Of a stretch of DNA of 64,000 nt, positions 1 through 9,199 are shown piece after piece. The notes under the pieces were generated by a model, which saw only the letters and a list, made by a program, of their open reading frames with translations, did no database searches and was not told the origin of the DNA. The position numbers and the translations under genes are program-made. This DNA comes from Chitinophagaceae bacterium (GTDB lineage: Bacteria; Bacteroidota; Bacteroidia; Chitinophagales; Chitinophagaceae), in NCBI GenBank assembly GCA_016713965.1, contig JADJOC010000010.1, forward strand, positions 434,001-498,000, given 5' to 3'. Numbering within the stretch: position 1 is the first letter of the stretch; every line of letters starts with the position of its first letter.

Positions 1-1424
1 CCCAAATGGTAAAAGAAGTAGCTTCTAAAACTGCAGATGTAGCAGGTGATGGTACTACAACCGCAACTGTTCTGGCCCAGGCAATAATCAGCGAAGGTTT
101 GAAAAATGTAGCAGCAGGCGCTAATCCAATGGACTTAAAACGTGGTATCGATAAAGCTGTGATAAAAATTGTAGAAAACCTGAGAACACAAAGTAAAACA
201 GTAGGCAACGATAATAAAAAAATTGAGCAGGTGGCTACTATCTCTGCTAATAGTGATAGCGCTATCGGTAAATTAATTGCTGAGGCAATGGCCAAAGTAG
301 GTAAAGAAGGAGTAATTACCGTAGAAGAAGCAAAAGGTACAGATACGACTGTAGATGTTGTAGAAGGCATGCAGTTTGACCGCGGTTACATCAGTCCGTA
401 TTTTGTTACTAATAGCGAAAAAATGCAGGCTGAATTAAGCAACCCTTATATTTTAATTTATGACAAGAAGATATCTACGATGAAAGATATCCTTCATATT
501 TTAGAAAAAGTTGCTCAGACAGGCCGTCCTTTGGTTATCATTGCAGAAGACCTGGATGGAGAAGCATTGGCAACATTAGTGGTAAATAAATTACGCGGCA
601 CTATTAAAGTAGCTGCAGTAAAAGCTCCGGGCTTTGGCGACAGGAGAAAAGAAATGTTACAAGATATAGCTGTGTTAACTGCCGGTATCGTGGTAAGTGA
701 AGAGCAAGGGTTTAAACTAGAAACTGCGGATCTTACTTATTTAGGCTCTACCGAACGTATAACTATTGATAAGGATAACACCATTGTAGTAGGAGGTAAA
801 GGTAAAAAAGCCGATATTACTGCACGGGTAAATCAAATAAAAGCGCAGGTAGAAACTACCACCAGCGATTATGATAAAGAAAAATTGCAGGAGCGTTTGG
901 CAAAATTGAGCGGAGGTGTGGCCGTGTTGTACATTGGCGCAGCAACAGAAGTAGAAATGAAAGAAAAGAAAGACAGAGTTGACGATGCGTTACATGCTAC
1001 AAGAGCTGCCGTAGAAGAAGGAATTGTACCAGGCGGTGGTGTAGCTTATGTAAGAGCTGCCGATGCCTTGGCAAAATTCACTGGTATAAATGAAGATGAA
1101 AATACCGGTATCGCTATTGTTCGCCGTGCTATTGAAGAGCCACTACGTACTATTGTAGAAAATGCTGGTTACGAAGGTAGCGTAGTAATCAATAAAATAA
1201 AAGAAGGTGAAGGCGATTATGGCTTTAATGCCCGTACCGAAAAATACGAAGCCTTATTAAAAGCTGGTGTAATCGATCCAACTAAAGTTACCCGTGTGGC
1301 ATTGGAAAATGCAGCTTCTATTGCAGGTATGATGCTTACTACCGAATGTGTAATTGCTGATAAACCTAAGAAAGAAGAAGCTCATGCACATCCTGCACCG
1401 GATATGGGTGGAATGGGGTACTAA
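1..1424 (+). CDS. groEL: Chaperonin GroEL, 5' end outside window
   Basis: This is the 60-kDa chaperonin that folds proteins in an ATP-driven double ring with GroES in the cytoplasm. The first full codon is at position 3, and the visible protein begins at about residue 72 of the E. coli numbering. The ATP-site segment VAGDGTTTATVLAQ is present, with the Asp corresponding to D87 of E. coli. The apical and intermediate domains and the GGG(V/T)A segment follow without interruption. The C-terminus ends MGGMGY, shorter than the usual GGM-repeat tail. The first methionine in the window is internal and is not the start. groES would be expected upstream. Identity is certain from the sequence; only the N-terminal part is missing. 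Confidence 0.98.
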   Translation, partial: QMVKEVASKTADVAGDGTTTATVLAQAIISEGLKNVAAGANPMDLKRGIDKAVIKIVENLRTQSKTVGNDNKKIEQVATISANSDSAIGKLIAEAMAKVGKEGVITVEEAKGTDTTVDVVEGMQFDRGYISPYFVTNSEKMQAELSNPYILIYDKKISTMKDILHILEKVAQTGRPLVIIAEDLDGEALATLVVNKLRGTIKVAAVKAPGFGDRRKEMLQDIAVLTAGIVVSEEQGFKLETADLTYLGSTERITIDKDNTIVVGGKGKKADITARVNQIKAQVETTTSDYDKEKLQERLAKLSGGVAVLYIGAATEVEMKEKKDRVDDALHATRAAVEEGIVPGGGVAYVRAADALAKFTGINEDENTGIAIVRRAIEEPLRTIVENAGYEGSVVINKIKEGEGDYGFNARTEKYEALLKAGVIDPTKVTRVALENAASIAGMMLTTECVIADKPKKEEAHAHPAPDMGGMGY

Positions 1425-1453
1425 ACTAATACGCAATTTATATTGCAGATATT

Positions 1454-1487
1454 GTCCCGCTATGCTACACATGGCGGGACTTTTTTT
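1454..1487 (+). terminator. Rho-independent terminator of groEL
   Basis: An 11-bp stem (GTCCCGCTATG pairing with CATGGCGGGAC, one G-U pair) with a five-base loop is followed at once by seven T. It lies 30 bases after the groEL stop. Confidence 0.93.
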
Positions 1488-1536
1488 GTTATAAATATTT
1501 ATTTTTTAACGTGTTTGCTATTATAAATATTTATTG

Positions 1537-1650
1537 TTAGATGAAGCAAAAGAAGTTGTGAGGTTGTCTAAGAAAGTGATCAAACTATCTAAAAAAAATC
1601 TTGGTGGACAGGGCTTATATATCAAAGACTTTGTAAATGGACTTGTTTGA
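1537..1650 (+). other. Unassigned open frame in intergenic stretch
   Basis: Between the groEL terminator and the next recognisable sequence there is a 37-codon frame with no start codon. It reads as a charged helix-like peptide (DEAKEVVRLSKKVIKLSKK...) ending GLYIKDFVNGLV. It looks like the tail of a degraded gene, but I cannot assign it. Nothing else is visible in 1488-1736. Confidence 0.25.
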
Positions 1651-1736
1651 ATAATATAAAGTGACATTAAGAGTTTCGTTTAGAAACAATCAACATGATT
1701 ATAAAAAGCATCCCAAAAATATAAACTAAAAAGACA

Positions 1737-1931
1737 ATGGTTGAAACCTTCTTTGCTCAAATGTGTGATCAGTTATACCCTGAAACGCAATTATGGTAAA
1801 TCTTAGAAGGATTAGCCGCAAGAGTGGCTTCAAAACTGTCTTACATGTCAATTTTGCATTGGATCAACCATTAGAATGGAAAAAAGCCAGCGCAAATCAA
1901 ACATGCTTGAATGCTTGAGTTTTTAAATTAA
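1737..1931 (+). pseudogene. Transposase C-terminal remnant (IS982-like)
   Basis: The frame starting at 1737 reads VETFFAQMCDQLYPETQLW and then stops. Shifted by one base, it continues EGLAARVASKLSYMSILHWIN, and after another stop GKKPAQIKHA. The pattern 'ETxFxQxCDQ ... GLxxRxxxKxxxxxxxxxIN' resembles the end of IS982/IS4-type DDE transposases of Bacteroidota from memory. At least three lesions make it a decayed fragment. It abuts the arginase stop codon. The family assignment is tentative. Confidence 0.45.
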
Positions 1932-2875
1932 CTCATCATCAGAACATTCACGCTTCTCTGTAGAATATTAAAAGCAATCTCTGCCATTAAATTTTCTTTA
2001 TCCAATGTTGGATTTACTTCCGTGATTTCAAAGCAGCATACTTTCCTGTTTTGCATGAATTTGCTAATTAAATCTTCTGCTTCTCTTTCTTTGAGGCCAT
2101 TTCCTACAGGTGTGCCCGTACCTTTTGATATGGAAGAATCCAGGCTGTCCACATCAAAGCTTATATAAATATCTGTACAATCGCTTAAGTACCTGAATAC
2201 TTTCCGGGATATGTTTTCTGCACCATTTCTTCTTATTTCACTGGTTGGTATTACTTTTATTCCATATTTTTCAATAATATATTTTTCTTCTTTTTCAAAA
2301 TCCCTTAAGGAAATAAGTACAATATCTTCTGGTAAAACCTTCGGACAAATTTTTCCTGTATTTTTAAGCTGTTCCCATAATTTGGCAGTTTTTTCATCGA
2401 TATCGTGGACTTTGCAATCTATATTATCCTCGGCAATTGTTACGGCCAGCGGCATTCCATGCATATTGCCAGACGGGGTGGTGTAAGGCGTGTGCATATC
2501 TGCATGTGCGTCAATCCAGATCACACCCAGTTTACTTTTTGGCTTTGCCATTTTTATTCCTGCCATTACCCCCCCTGAGTTGCTATGGTCACCACTTAAA
2601 ACAACCGGGAAAAAATTGCCTTTAATTGAATCCGAAACTGCTTTGCTTACCCTTTCATACATAGTAACTATTCCGTTAATCCTTTTGGCATATGGGGATT
2701 GGATAGGTTCAAATAGTAACTTATTTTCAGCCTCTATTTTTTCTGAAGGAAAATGAACAAAGAAATTACTCATGAAATCCAAAGCAGCTATTTTGATGGC
2801 ATCTATCCCCAAACTGGCACCACGGGTGCCAGCACCAATTTCTGAAGGAATTTCTATTAACTTAATATTTTTCAT
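1928..2875 (-). CDS. Arginase family ureohydrolase
   Basis: A 315-residue ureohydrolase. The Mn-binding signatures are all visible: GDHS at residues 95-98, WIDAHADMHTP at about 120-130, and SFDVDSLD near 240 followed by GTGTPVGNGL. These match arginase (L-arginine to ornithine plus urea) better than agmatinase in length and in the GTGTP segment. The usual Pro after SFDVDxxD is Ser here. The start ATG at 2875 gives the standard N-terminus, with the family's GAGTRGAS motif at about residue 14. It is intact, stands alone on the minus strand and has no visible operon partner. Arginase versus another ureohydrolase is inferred from motifs. Confidence 0.85.
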   Translation of the reverse strand: MKNIKLIEIPSEIGAGTRGASLGIDAIKIAALDFMSNFFVHFPSEKIEAENKLLFEPIQSPYAKRINGIVTMYERVSKAVSDSIKGNFFPVVLSGDHSNSGGVMAGIKMAKPKSKLGVIWIDAHADMHTPYTTPSGNMHGMPLAVTIAEDNIDCKVHDIDEKTAKLWEQLKNTGKICPKVLPEDIVLISLRDFEKEEKYIIEKYGIKVIPTSEIRRNGAENISRKVFRYLSDCTDIYISFDVDSLDSSISKGTGTPVGNGLKEREAEDLISKFMQNRKVCCFEITEVNPTLDKENLMAEIAFNILQRSVNVLMMS

Positions 2876-2932
2876 ATTATTGGATTATCTTAATAATCAT
2901 TGTCATCAAAGATAACATACTTGAGTTGCCTT

Positions 2933-3625
2933 TTAAAATCTTACATTAATAATGTAATCATTTATTACAAACCTTACAAACATATCTTCGGTATACCACT
3001 TTTCCTGTCGTGTTTTCTGGATTACATTTTTATGCTCCTGCATGCTGTAAGCAAAGTTTTTCATATCTGTTTTGCTTTCCCAAATACTGAAAGTAGCTTG
3101 TTTTATCCACGGTATCTCACCAATTCCGTAAGAAGTAACAAAACCTTTGGAAGAAGCCATTTGGGAAGCCACGGCATTTACATTTTTCCAAAAATGTTTT
3201 AGCCTGGATAAACGGATAGTAGCCCTGGTTAGCACCGCAATTTTACCTTCATAACTCGATTTTACCGGCAATTCGCCAAATACTTTTTTGCCATCCCACA
3301 AACCATGCCCTTCTATCGGAGTTAGGAGATAAGTGTACGAATTACACTGAAATAATTTAAGCCATTTTGCAATAAAAGAACCATATAAATTTTTAATCAA
3401 ATTGTCCTTTTTATCAACTGCCATCTGTCTTCTGTCAACTGTTAAAATAGCCCATTGCTGCAAATCGGGAGTTTTATCAAATGTGCCGTTTTTACCGCTG
3501 CCCATTAATTTATAAAAACTGATATTTTTATTTAACCATAGTGGTAACCTGAAAACTCCCATTGCTAAAAAAGCAAAGGGAGTATAGCAATTTTTATATT
3601 TAATAATAGTTAAGGATGTATACAA
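2933..3625 (-). CDS. Spheroidene monooxygenase (CrtA)-like protein
   Basis: A 230-residue protein with the layout of CrtA-like proteins. The N-terminal half has FLAMGVFRLPLW and KLMGSGKNGTFDKTPDLQQW. The C-terminal half has AVLTRATIRLSRLKHFWKNV, then SKGFVTSYGIGEIPWIKQATFSIW, then a conserved 'MQEHKNVIQKTRQEKWYTEDMFVRF' type ending. CrtA itself is a carotenoid oxygenase, but homologues are common in Bacteroidota without the spheroidene pathway, and no carotenoid genes are in this window. The substrate is therefore unknown. It is intact, on the minus strand, 58 bases upstream of the arginase gene, and the two could be cotranscribed. Confidence 0.7.
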   Translation of the reverse strand: MYTSLTIIKYKNCYTPFAFLAMGVFRLPLWLNKNISFYKLMGSGKNGTFDKTPDLQQWAILTVDRRQMAVDKKDNLIKNLYGSFIAKWLKLFQCNSYTYLLTPIEGHGLWDGKKVFGELPVKSSYEGKIAVLTRATIRLSRLKHFWKNVNAVASQMASSKGFVTSYGIGEIPWIKQATFSIWESKTDMKNFAYSMQEHKNVIQKTRQEKWYTEDMFVRFVINDYIINVRF

Positions 3626-3674
3626 TATATATTAAATTAAAAATATATTTTTTAAATTAATGATACAACGGTAA

Positions 3675-3893
3675 TTTTACTACGCCAATTTTGGTAAATC
3701 TAATAATTCTAATAATGAAAAATGTAAAAAACTCGAAAGTTTAATTAATGATTTGTACGTGATTAAATTATTTTCAGTGTATGGTGGTGAGGCATCTCAA
3801 CACTATCAAGTAATTACAATTCTTGGTCAAAAGTACGGAGCATGGACAAATGATGTTGGTACAGCCTTTTCATCTAAAAAACTTGATTATTAA
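3675..3893 (+). other. Unassigned open frame without start
   Basis: A 72-codon frame reads coherently and ends VYGGEASQHYQVITILGQKYGAWTNDVGTAF... It is preceded in frame by ATG ATA CAA CGG TAA at 3660, so a premature stop separates it from a possible start. Composition is protein-like. I recognise no family. It may be a pseudogene or the tail of a small gene broken by an error. Confidence 0.3.
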
Positions 3894-3949
3894 ATTAATT
3901 TATTCCCGCTTTTATTGAAAGCGGGAATAAATTAATATTTCGAAGTATC

Positions 3950-4365
3950 TTAAAACTGCTCCAGCTTACTAAAGAAAAAATCTCCTTCAATCCGTGCATT
4001 TTCATCGCTGTCACTTCCATGAATAGCATTTTCACCAACAGATGCGGCATATAATTTACGGATGGTACCTTCTTCTGCATTAGCAGGATTGGTAGCACCA
4101 ATTAATTTACGGAAATCTTCTACTGCATTGCTTTTCTCTAAAATCGCTGCTGTAATGGGGCCGCTGCTCATAAAATCTACCAGTTCGCCATAGAAAGGTC
4201 TCTCTTTGTGTACAGCATAAAATTCTCCTGCCTTCTCTTTGCTTAAATAGGTCATCTTCATGGCAATAATTTTATAGCCTGCAGCATTTATTTTTCTAAA
4301 ATTGCCCCGGTGTTTCCTTTCTTCGTAGCATCGGGCTTAATCATTGTAAAAGTTCTGTTGCTCAT
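3950..4365 (-). CDS. ndk: Nucleoside diphosphate kinase, one frameshift
   Basis: NDK transfers the gamma-phosphate from ATP to NDPs through a phosphohistidine. The start is ATG at 4365 (MSNRTFTMIKPDATKKGNTG), not the internal Met at 4261. The frame breaks near 4296, in an A-run, where one missing A restores GAILEKINAAGYKI. The active-site segment ENAIHGSDS, containing the catalytic His, is intact near residue 116, and the protein would be the usual length of about 139 residues. The neighbours nrnA and a GldI-like gene on the opposite strand form an arrangement I recall from other Bacteroidota. The break is probably a sequencing error, because the rest is perfectly conserved. Confidence 0.93.
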
Positions 4366-4403
4366 TGTTTTTAATTTTTCAGGCGCAAAGATAGCTGGAT
4401 TTC

Positions 4404-4522
4404 AGTTTAAAGTTTCAAGTTTGAGGTTTGTAGTTTGAATGGCAAATGTAATTACTCCAGTTTTTTATTTATTTTATGAATAAAAAACGTATTAAAAAAC
4501 CTCAAACTTGAAACTTTAAACT
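4404..4522. repeat. 26-bp perfect inverted repeat
   Basis: The arm at 4404-4429 (AGTTTAAAGTTTCAAGTTTG... ) is the exact reverse complement of 4497-4522, with a 67-base spacer. It fills the divergent gap between ndk and nrnA. It may be a small non-autonomous element; the spacer is AT-rich and has no gene. Confidence 0.85.
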
Positions 4523-4538
4523 ATTTTCGCGGCGCTTT

Positions 4539-5558
4539 ATGCAGCCAATACAAAATTTATATACAAAACTAAGCACTCCCTGCAAAGTTGTAATTACTAT
4601 GCATCAAAAACCGGATGGTGATGCAATGGGTTCTACTTTGGGGTTATATCATTTTCTTAAGCAATTTGATCATGAGATTACTGTAATTTCTCCCACCAAC
4701 TGGGCTTCTTTTTTAAACTGGATGCCTGGTTGTGATAAAGTGCTTGATTATGAAGTACAAACCGATAAATCCAATAAAATAATTGATGATGCTGATTGGA
4801 TTTTTTGCCTGGATTTTAATACCCTTAGCCGCACTAAGCGGATGGAGGAAAAATTAGTCAATGCGGCAGCTACACGTATTTTAATAGACCACCACCAGCA
4901 ACCCCAGGTTGAAGTATTTGAATATGGCATAAGTGATACTGCCAAAAGCTCTACCTGCGAAATGGTTTACGATTTTATTATTAATGCCGGGCAGGGAGAT
5001 AAAATAAATGTTGAAGTTGCCCAATGCCTGTACGCAGGTGTAATGACAGATACCGGTTCTTTCCGCTTTCCTTCCACTACTGCAAGTGTGCATCGTATGA
5101 TAGCGGATTTAAAAGAAAAGGGCCTGGAACATAGCATTGTCCATGAAAATTTATTTGATAATTTTTTAGAAAGCAGGTATAGGTTTATCGGTAATATTTT
5201 GTCTAACAGGATGGAAATATTTTATGAATATAATACGGCTTTAATTACTATACCCCAATCTGATTTAATAAAGTATGATGTAAAAACAGGTGATACAGAA
5301 GGGTTGGTAAATTTTCCGCTCAGCATTAAGGGGATTAAATTAGCATCTATAATAATAGACAGGGGCGAAGAAAGAAAAAGCTCTTTCAGGAGCAAAGGTG
5401 ATTTTGATGTAAATACTTTTGCAAGAAAATATTTTAACGGCGGCGGGCATTTTAATGCAGCAGGCGGCTTTAATAAAGAGCCACTGGAGGTGGTAGTGGA
5501 TAAATTCAAAAAAGCAATGATAGAAAATAGGGAACAATTAAGCACCTATCAATTTTAA
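4539..5558 (+). CDS. nrnA: DHH phosphoesterase, NrnA-type nanoRNase/pAp phosphatase
   Basis: A 339-residue cytoplasmic DHH/DHHA1 enzyme that degrades nanoRNAs and dephosphorylates 3'-phosphoadenosine 5'-phosphate in characterised homologues. Visible motifs are MHQKPDGDAMGS (residues 21-32), FCLDFNTLSR (89-98), the DHH triad IDHHQQP (116-122) and the metal-binding GVMTDTGSFRF (167-177). The C-terminal DHHA1 signature GGGHFNAAGG is near residue 305. The length is typical and the gene is intact. It is followed 15 bases later by the GldI-like lipoprotein gene, with which it is probably cotranscribed. Confidence 0.9.
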   Translation: MQPIQNLYTKLSTPCKVVITMHQKPDGDAMGSTLGLYHFLKQFDHEITVISPTNWASFLNWMPGCDKVLDYEVQTDKSNKIIDDADWIFCLDFNTLSRTKRMEEKLVNAAATRILIDHHQQPQVEVFEYGISDTAKSSTCEMVYDFIINAGQGDKINVEVAQCLYAGVMTDTGSFRFPSTTASVHRMIADLKEKGLEHSIVHENLFDNFLESRYRFIGNILSNRMEIFYEYNTALITIPQSDLIKYDVKTGDTEGLVNFPLSIKGIKLASIIIDRGEERKSSFRSKGDFDVNTFARKYFNGGGHFNAAGGFNKEPLEVVVDKFKKAMIENREQLSTYQF

Positions 5559-5573
5559 ATAAAATAATAGTAA

Positions 5574-6594
5574 ATGAAACAGTTTTTTTATGTGTTAACC
5601 AGTGCCGTTTTGATATTAAGCGGTTGTACAGAAAGTTTTAAAAAGGAGATAAGGGACTGGAATATAAAATTATATCCAGCGGAAACGGAAAAAAAAATTG
5701 CTTATAGTAATTTCATGCAGCTCCATATTAAACAGTTTTATAAAGATGCAAAAAGGGATACTACTTTAAGTGATACAAGGATGGAAGGTATGCCTCAATT
5801 AGTTCCTTTGGATTCTACAAGCTTTCCGCCGGAGTATTATAAAATTTTTCGCCAGGTCAAAGTAGGAGACAGCGTAGTAGTAAGGATGAAAACTGACAGC
5901 CTGATGAAAAATTCTTCACCACAAAATCCGCCGCCGCCTTTTATGAAAAAAGGGCAGCATATTTATATTACTTTAAAAGTGCTTAATATTTTTGATACTC
6001 CCCAACAGGCTGATAGTGCTAATAAAATAGCTTATATGGCTAAAATGAAAATCGACTCGGTGAATGCTATAGGTATATTGGCAAAAGATGATAAAACAAT
6101 AGCAGATTACCTGGCAAAAAAACAATATTAAAGCTTCAAAAGCGCCATTAGGTACATATGTAGAAATTATTGAGCCTGGCACTGGTAACCTTATTGATAC
6201 CAGTATATCAGTAAAAGTGAACTATACCGGCAAAACACTTGCAGGAAAAGTATTTGATTCAAATACCGATCCCCAATTTCAACATGTAGACCCTCTTGTA
6301 GTAAATATGAAAGGTGGGGTAATTAGGGGATGGACAGATGGCTTAACACTTTTGAAAAAGGGTGCCAAAGCAAGATTTTATATCCCGTCGCCATTGGCTT
6401 ATGGCGCTCAAGGTGCAGGGGCTGATATTAAACCCAATGAAATATTAATATTTGACATTAATGTAATTGATATTGTTTCCCAAGAAGAAGCTATGCTTCA
6501 GGCTGATAAAGAAAGAATGCAGATGGAAGCTATGCAAAAACAAATAAATGAAATGCAGAAGGCACAAGCTGATACCAGTAATAAGAAGAAATAA
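5574..6594 (+). CDS. FKBP-type peptidyl-prolyl isomerase lipoprotein (GldI-like), one frameshift
   Basis: The N-terminus is a lipoprotein signal (hydrophobic stretch, then LILSGC with the lipobox Cys at residue 18). A first alpha/beta segment is followed by a clear FKBP domain (VNYTGKTLAGKVFDSNT, VIRGWTDGLTLLKKGAKARFYIP, LAYGAQG, IKPNEILIFDI) and a Met/Gln/Lys-rich tail. The frame breaks at about 6112 in a run of seven A; removing one A joins YLAKNNIKASKAPLGTYVEIIEPG. GldI assists gliding motility and secretion in Flavobacterium, but typical GldI is about 180 residues. This protein is about 340, with a second FKBP-like region at the N-terminus. The neighbourhood (ndk, nrnA) supports a GldI relationship. 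Confidence 0.8.
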
Positions 6595-6604
6595 TTTAAT
6601 AAAA

Positions 6605-7462
6605 CTACAAAAAATGCTCCTGTAATGCAGGAGCATTTTTTATATAAGCATTAATTAAAGTAACAGCTTCTCTGGCTTCCTTTACATCATGTACCCGTAA
6701 GATATTTGCCCCATTCATTAGTGCTATTGTATTTAATACTGTAGTTCCGTTTAAAGCATCCCGGGGAGTAACCTGTAATGTTTTATAAACAGTGCTTTTC
6801 CTGGATAGTCCTGCCAGGATAGGTTTGTCAAGCATTTTAAAAATACCCAGTTCCCGGAGTAAAATTAAATTTTGCTCAATTGTTTTTCCAAAACCAAATC
6901 CCGGATCAATAATAATATCCTTAATCCCGGCCTTTTTACACTCATCAACTTTATCTATAAAAAAATTCAGTATATCTTTTACTATATTTTTATATAATGG
7001 ATTTTGTTGCATAGATCCGGGTGTGCCCTTCATATGCATGCATACATATGGAACGCCCAATGCAGCAACCGTTTCAATCATTTTATCATCCAGGCAACCT
7101 GCGCTGATGTCATTAATTATACTTGCACCTGCAGCCACAGCCTCTTTGGCCACTTCACTGTAATAAGTATCAACAGACAAGATTATTTTTGGATGTAGCA
7201 AATGAATTTTTTCAATAACGGGTATTACCCTGCGCAGTTCTTCATCTTTATCAATACGTTCACTGTAAGGTTTTGTACTTTGTCCTCCAACATCAATAAT
7301 ACCAGCACCTTCGCTGATCATTTTTGTTGATAAAGCCAGTATATCATCAATATTTTTAGTTAAATGGCCTTCATAAAAAGAATCAGGCGTAGCATTGATA
7401 ATACCCATGACAACAGGTGTATCGAATGTTAACAGTTTTCCTTTGCAGTTTATAGTAAACAT
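6605..7462 (-). CDS. folP: Dihydropteroate synthase
   Basis: DHPS condenses 6-hydroxymethyl-dihydropterin pyrophosphate with p-aminobenzoate in folate synthesis. Motifs seen are GIINATPDSFYEG (residues 20-32), IIDVGGQSTKPYS (about 55-67), IINDISAGC, IIIDPGFGFGKT, LAGLSRKS and the end segment LRVHDVKEA. The length of 285 residues is normal and the gene is intact. It is convergent with the GldI-like gene, and its last codons run through the shared terminator hairpin. It is divergent from the DUF1599 gene, with only 53 bases between the two starts. Confidence 0.95.
   Translation of the reverse strand: MFTINCKGKLLTFDTPVVMGIINATPDSFYEGHLTKNIDDILALSTKMISEGAGIIDVGGQSTKPYSERIDKDEELRRVIPVIEKIHLLHPKIILSVDTYYSEVAKEAVAAGASIINDISAGCLDDKMIETVAALGVPYVCMHMKGTPGSMQQNPLYKNIVKDILNFFIDKVDECKKAGIKDIIIDPGFGFGKTIEQNLILLRELGIFKMLDKPILAGLSRKSTVYKTLQVTPRDALNGTTVLNTIALMNGANILRVHDVKEAREAVTLINAYIKNAPALQEHFL
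6615..6641. terminator. Bidirectional terminator inside folP 3' end
   Basis: TGCTCCTG (6615-6622) pairs with CAGGAGCA (6628-6635) around a five-base loop. A T-run follows on the plus strand (6636-6641) and A-runs precede it, so it can serve both converging genes. The hairpin is itself the coding sequence for the last residues of FolP. Confidence 0.85.
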
Positions 7463-7515
7463 CAGTTGTTTTCGATTATTTTTGGGCTAAGTTACAAAAC
7501 TCATAAGTATAAGAA

Positions 7516-8061
7516 ATGAATACCAATCAACAATATGATATTGCAATACAATCCTGCAAAGAAATTTTTCTTAAAAAAACATTGGATTATGGCACTTCCT
7601 GGAGAGTATACAGAACTATTTCAATTGTAGACCAGATTTATATTAAAGCAAAAAGGATCAGGACTATTCAGGAAAAAAAATTACAAAAAATAGGCGATGA
7701 TATTAGAAGTGAATTTAAAGGTATTTTAAATTATGCCGTGATAGGATTGATCCAGCTTGATTTAAATAATGATGCACTGGAAGAAATACCCGTGGATACA
7801 ATAAGAAAATATTATGACCAGAAAATTGATATTGCCAAAAAATTAATGGAAGATAAAAACCATGATTACGGTGAAGCCTGGAGGGAAATGAGCCAGGAAA
7901 GCTTTGCCGATCTGATTTTAGCTAAATTATTGCGGATAAAGCAAATTTTAATCAATGAGGGGAAAACCCTGGTAAGTGAAGGAATTGATGCTAATTATTT
8001 TGATATGATCAATTACGCTGCTTTCGCATTAATATTGATAGAAGAAAAAGTGCACCAATAA
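7516..8061 (+). CDS. DUF1599 (nucleotide-modification-associated) protein
   Basis: A 181-residue protein made of two related halves, each with the DUF1599 signature. The first is KKTLDYGTSWRVYR near residue 20, and the second DKNHDYGEAWREMS near residue 115; each is followed by a helix with a KxxRI(K/R) pattern. The family is widespread in Bacteroidota and is linked by genome context to nucleotide modification, but its biochemistry is not established. The gene is intact and precedes a DoxX-type gene by 13 bases, so the two are likely one transcript. Confidence 0.85.
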   Translation: MNTNQQYDIAIQSCKEIFLKKTLDYGTSWRVYRTISIVDQIYIKAKRIRTIQEKKLQKIGDDIRSEFKGILNYAVIGLIQLDLNNDALEEIPVDTIRKYYDQKIDIAKKLMEDKNHDYGEAWREMSQESFADLILAKLLRIKQILINEGKTLVSEGIDANYFDMINYAAFALILIEEKVHQ

Positions 8062-8074
8062 TAAACCCGTACAT

Positions 8075-9133
8075 ATGAAACCAGCCATAAATATTGTAAG
8101 AATTATAGTAGGTATTTTATTTATTTTTTCAGGAATGATAAAAGCCATTGACCCGTTAGGACTGGCTTATAAAATGCAGGAATTTTTTGAAGTGTGGGCA
8201 AAAGACGGATATATACCCGGGCTGATGATGTATTTATACAAATATGCATTAGCATTTGCCTTGGTGATGATAACCCTTGAAGTATTGCTTGGGGTGGCAT
8301 TACTGCTTGGCTACGCAAAAAAACTTGTTACGTGGTTGTTGCTTTTATTGATAATATTTTTTACATTTTTAACCAGCTATGTTTTATTTACAGGCAAAAT
8401 AAGGGCTTGTGGTTGCTTTGGAGATTGTATTCCATTAACTCCTGTGCAAACATTTATTAAAGATATTATTTTGCTGCTGTGTATTATTATATTACTTATA
8501 AAACGTAACCTTATCAGTAACGTGTTAAAGCCTTTCGTATGCAAGAGCATACTATTTATTACATTGTTACTAATGGCAGCATTGCAATGGTATGTATTGC
8601 ACCATCTTCCTTTAATTGATTGCTTACCCTATAAAAAAGGAAATAACATCTTAGAGCTACGCAAAATGCCAGCTGATGCAGTGCCTGACAAATTCGATTA
8701 CATATTTATTTATGAAAAGGGTGGGGAGAAGAAAGAATTTGCAGTTTCCGCTTTGCCTGATAGTACCTGGAAATTTGTAGACAGGAAGCAAACACTCGTT
8801 CAGAAAGGTAAAAACAACATACCCTTGATTAATGATTTTTTTTTAAGAAGCCTGGATGGAAATGATTCTATTACTGCTATTTTATCCCAACCGGGAGAAT
8901 ATTATTTATTTTTTATAAACGATTTTAATAAAGGCACAAATGCATGGTCAACCGCCTTTGTTGATTTATGGCAAACTGCAAAAGATGCAAACCGAAATTT
9001 ATATATTGTAACAGCACAGCCTGCTGCCGCCGATACATATTTTAATCAGTTAAACAAGTTTGGTATTCCTGTATTTACCTGCGATGCAACTGCCATTAAA
9101 ACAGCAGCACGAGTGCTTCCTGCAGTTTTTTAA
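8075..9133 (+). CDS. BT_3928-like DoxX/MauE membrane protein
   Basis: A 352-residue membrane protein. Residues 1-150 have four hydrophobic segments with the DoxX pattern (VGILFIFSGMIKAIDPLGLAYKMQEFF). A conserved CGCFGDC motif, probably redox-active, sits near residue 113. After a fifth membrane segment, the C-terminal ~170 residues form a periplasmic-type domain with an AQPAAAD region. This layout matches the BT_3928 family that often follows a DUF1599 gene. The CxCFGxC motif suggests a link to thiol redox chemistry (inference). The stop overlaps an ATG that opens a 19-codon frame (9133-9192) of doubtful reality. Confidence 0.8.
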   Translation: MKPAINIVRIIVGILFIFSGMIKAIDPLGLAYKMQEFFEVWAKDGYIPGLMMYLYKYALAFALVMITLEVLLGVALLLGYAKKLVTWLLLLLIIFFTFLTSYVLFTGKIRACGCFGDCIPLTPVQTFIKDIILLLCIIILLIKRNLISNVLKPFVCKSILFITLLLMAALQWYVLHHLPLIDCLPYKKGNNILELRKMPADAVPDKFDYIFIYEKGGEKKEFAVSALPDSTWKFVDRKQTLVQKGKNNIPLINDFFLRSLDGNDSITAILSQPGEYYLFFINDFNKGTNAWSTAFVDLWQTAKDANRNLYIVTAQPAAADTYFNQLNKFGIPVFTCDATAIKTAARVLPAVF

Positions 9134-9199
9134 TGGATGGACCAGTAGTAAAAGATAAAAGAAGCTGGAGAGATATCAAAAAATTAAAATAGCATTGTT

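Noticed and set aside
9133..9192. 19-codon frame between the DoxX-type gene and the permease
   Set aside because: Very short, with no recognisable content; overlap with the previous stop could be chance.
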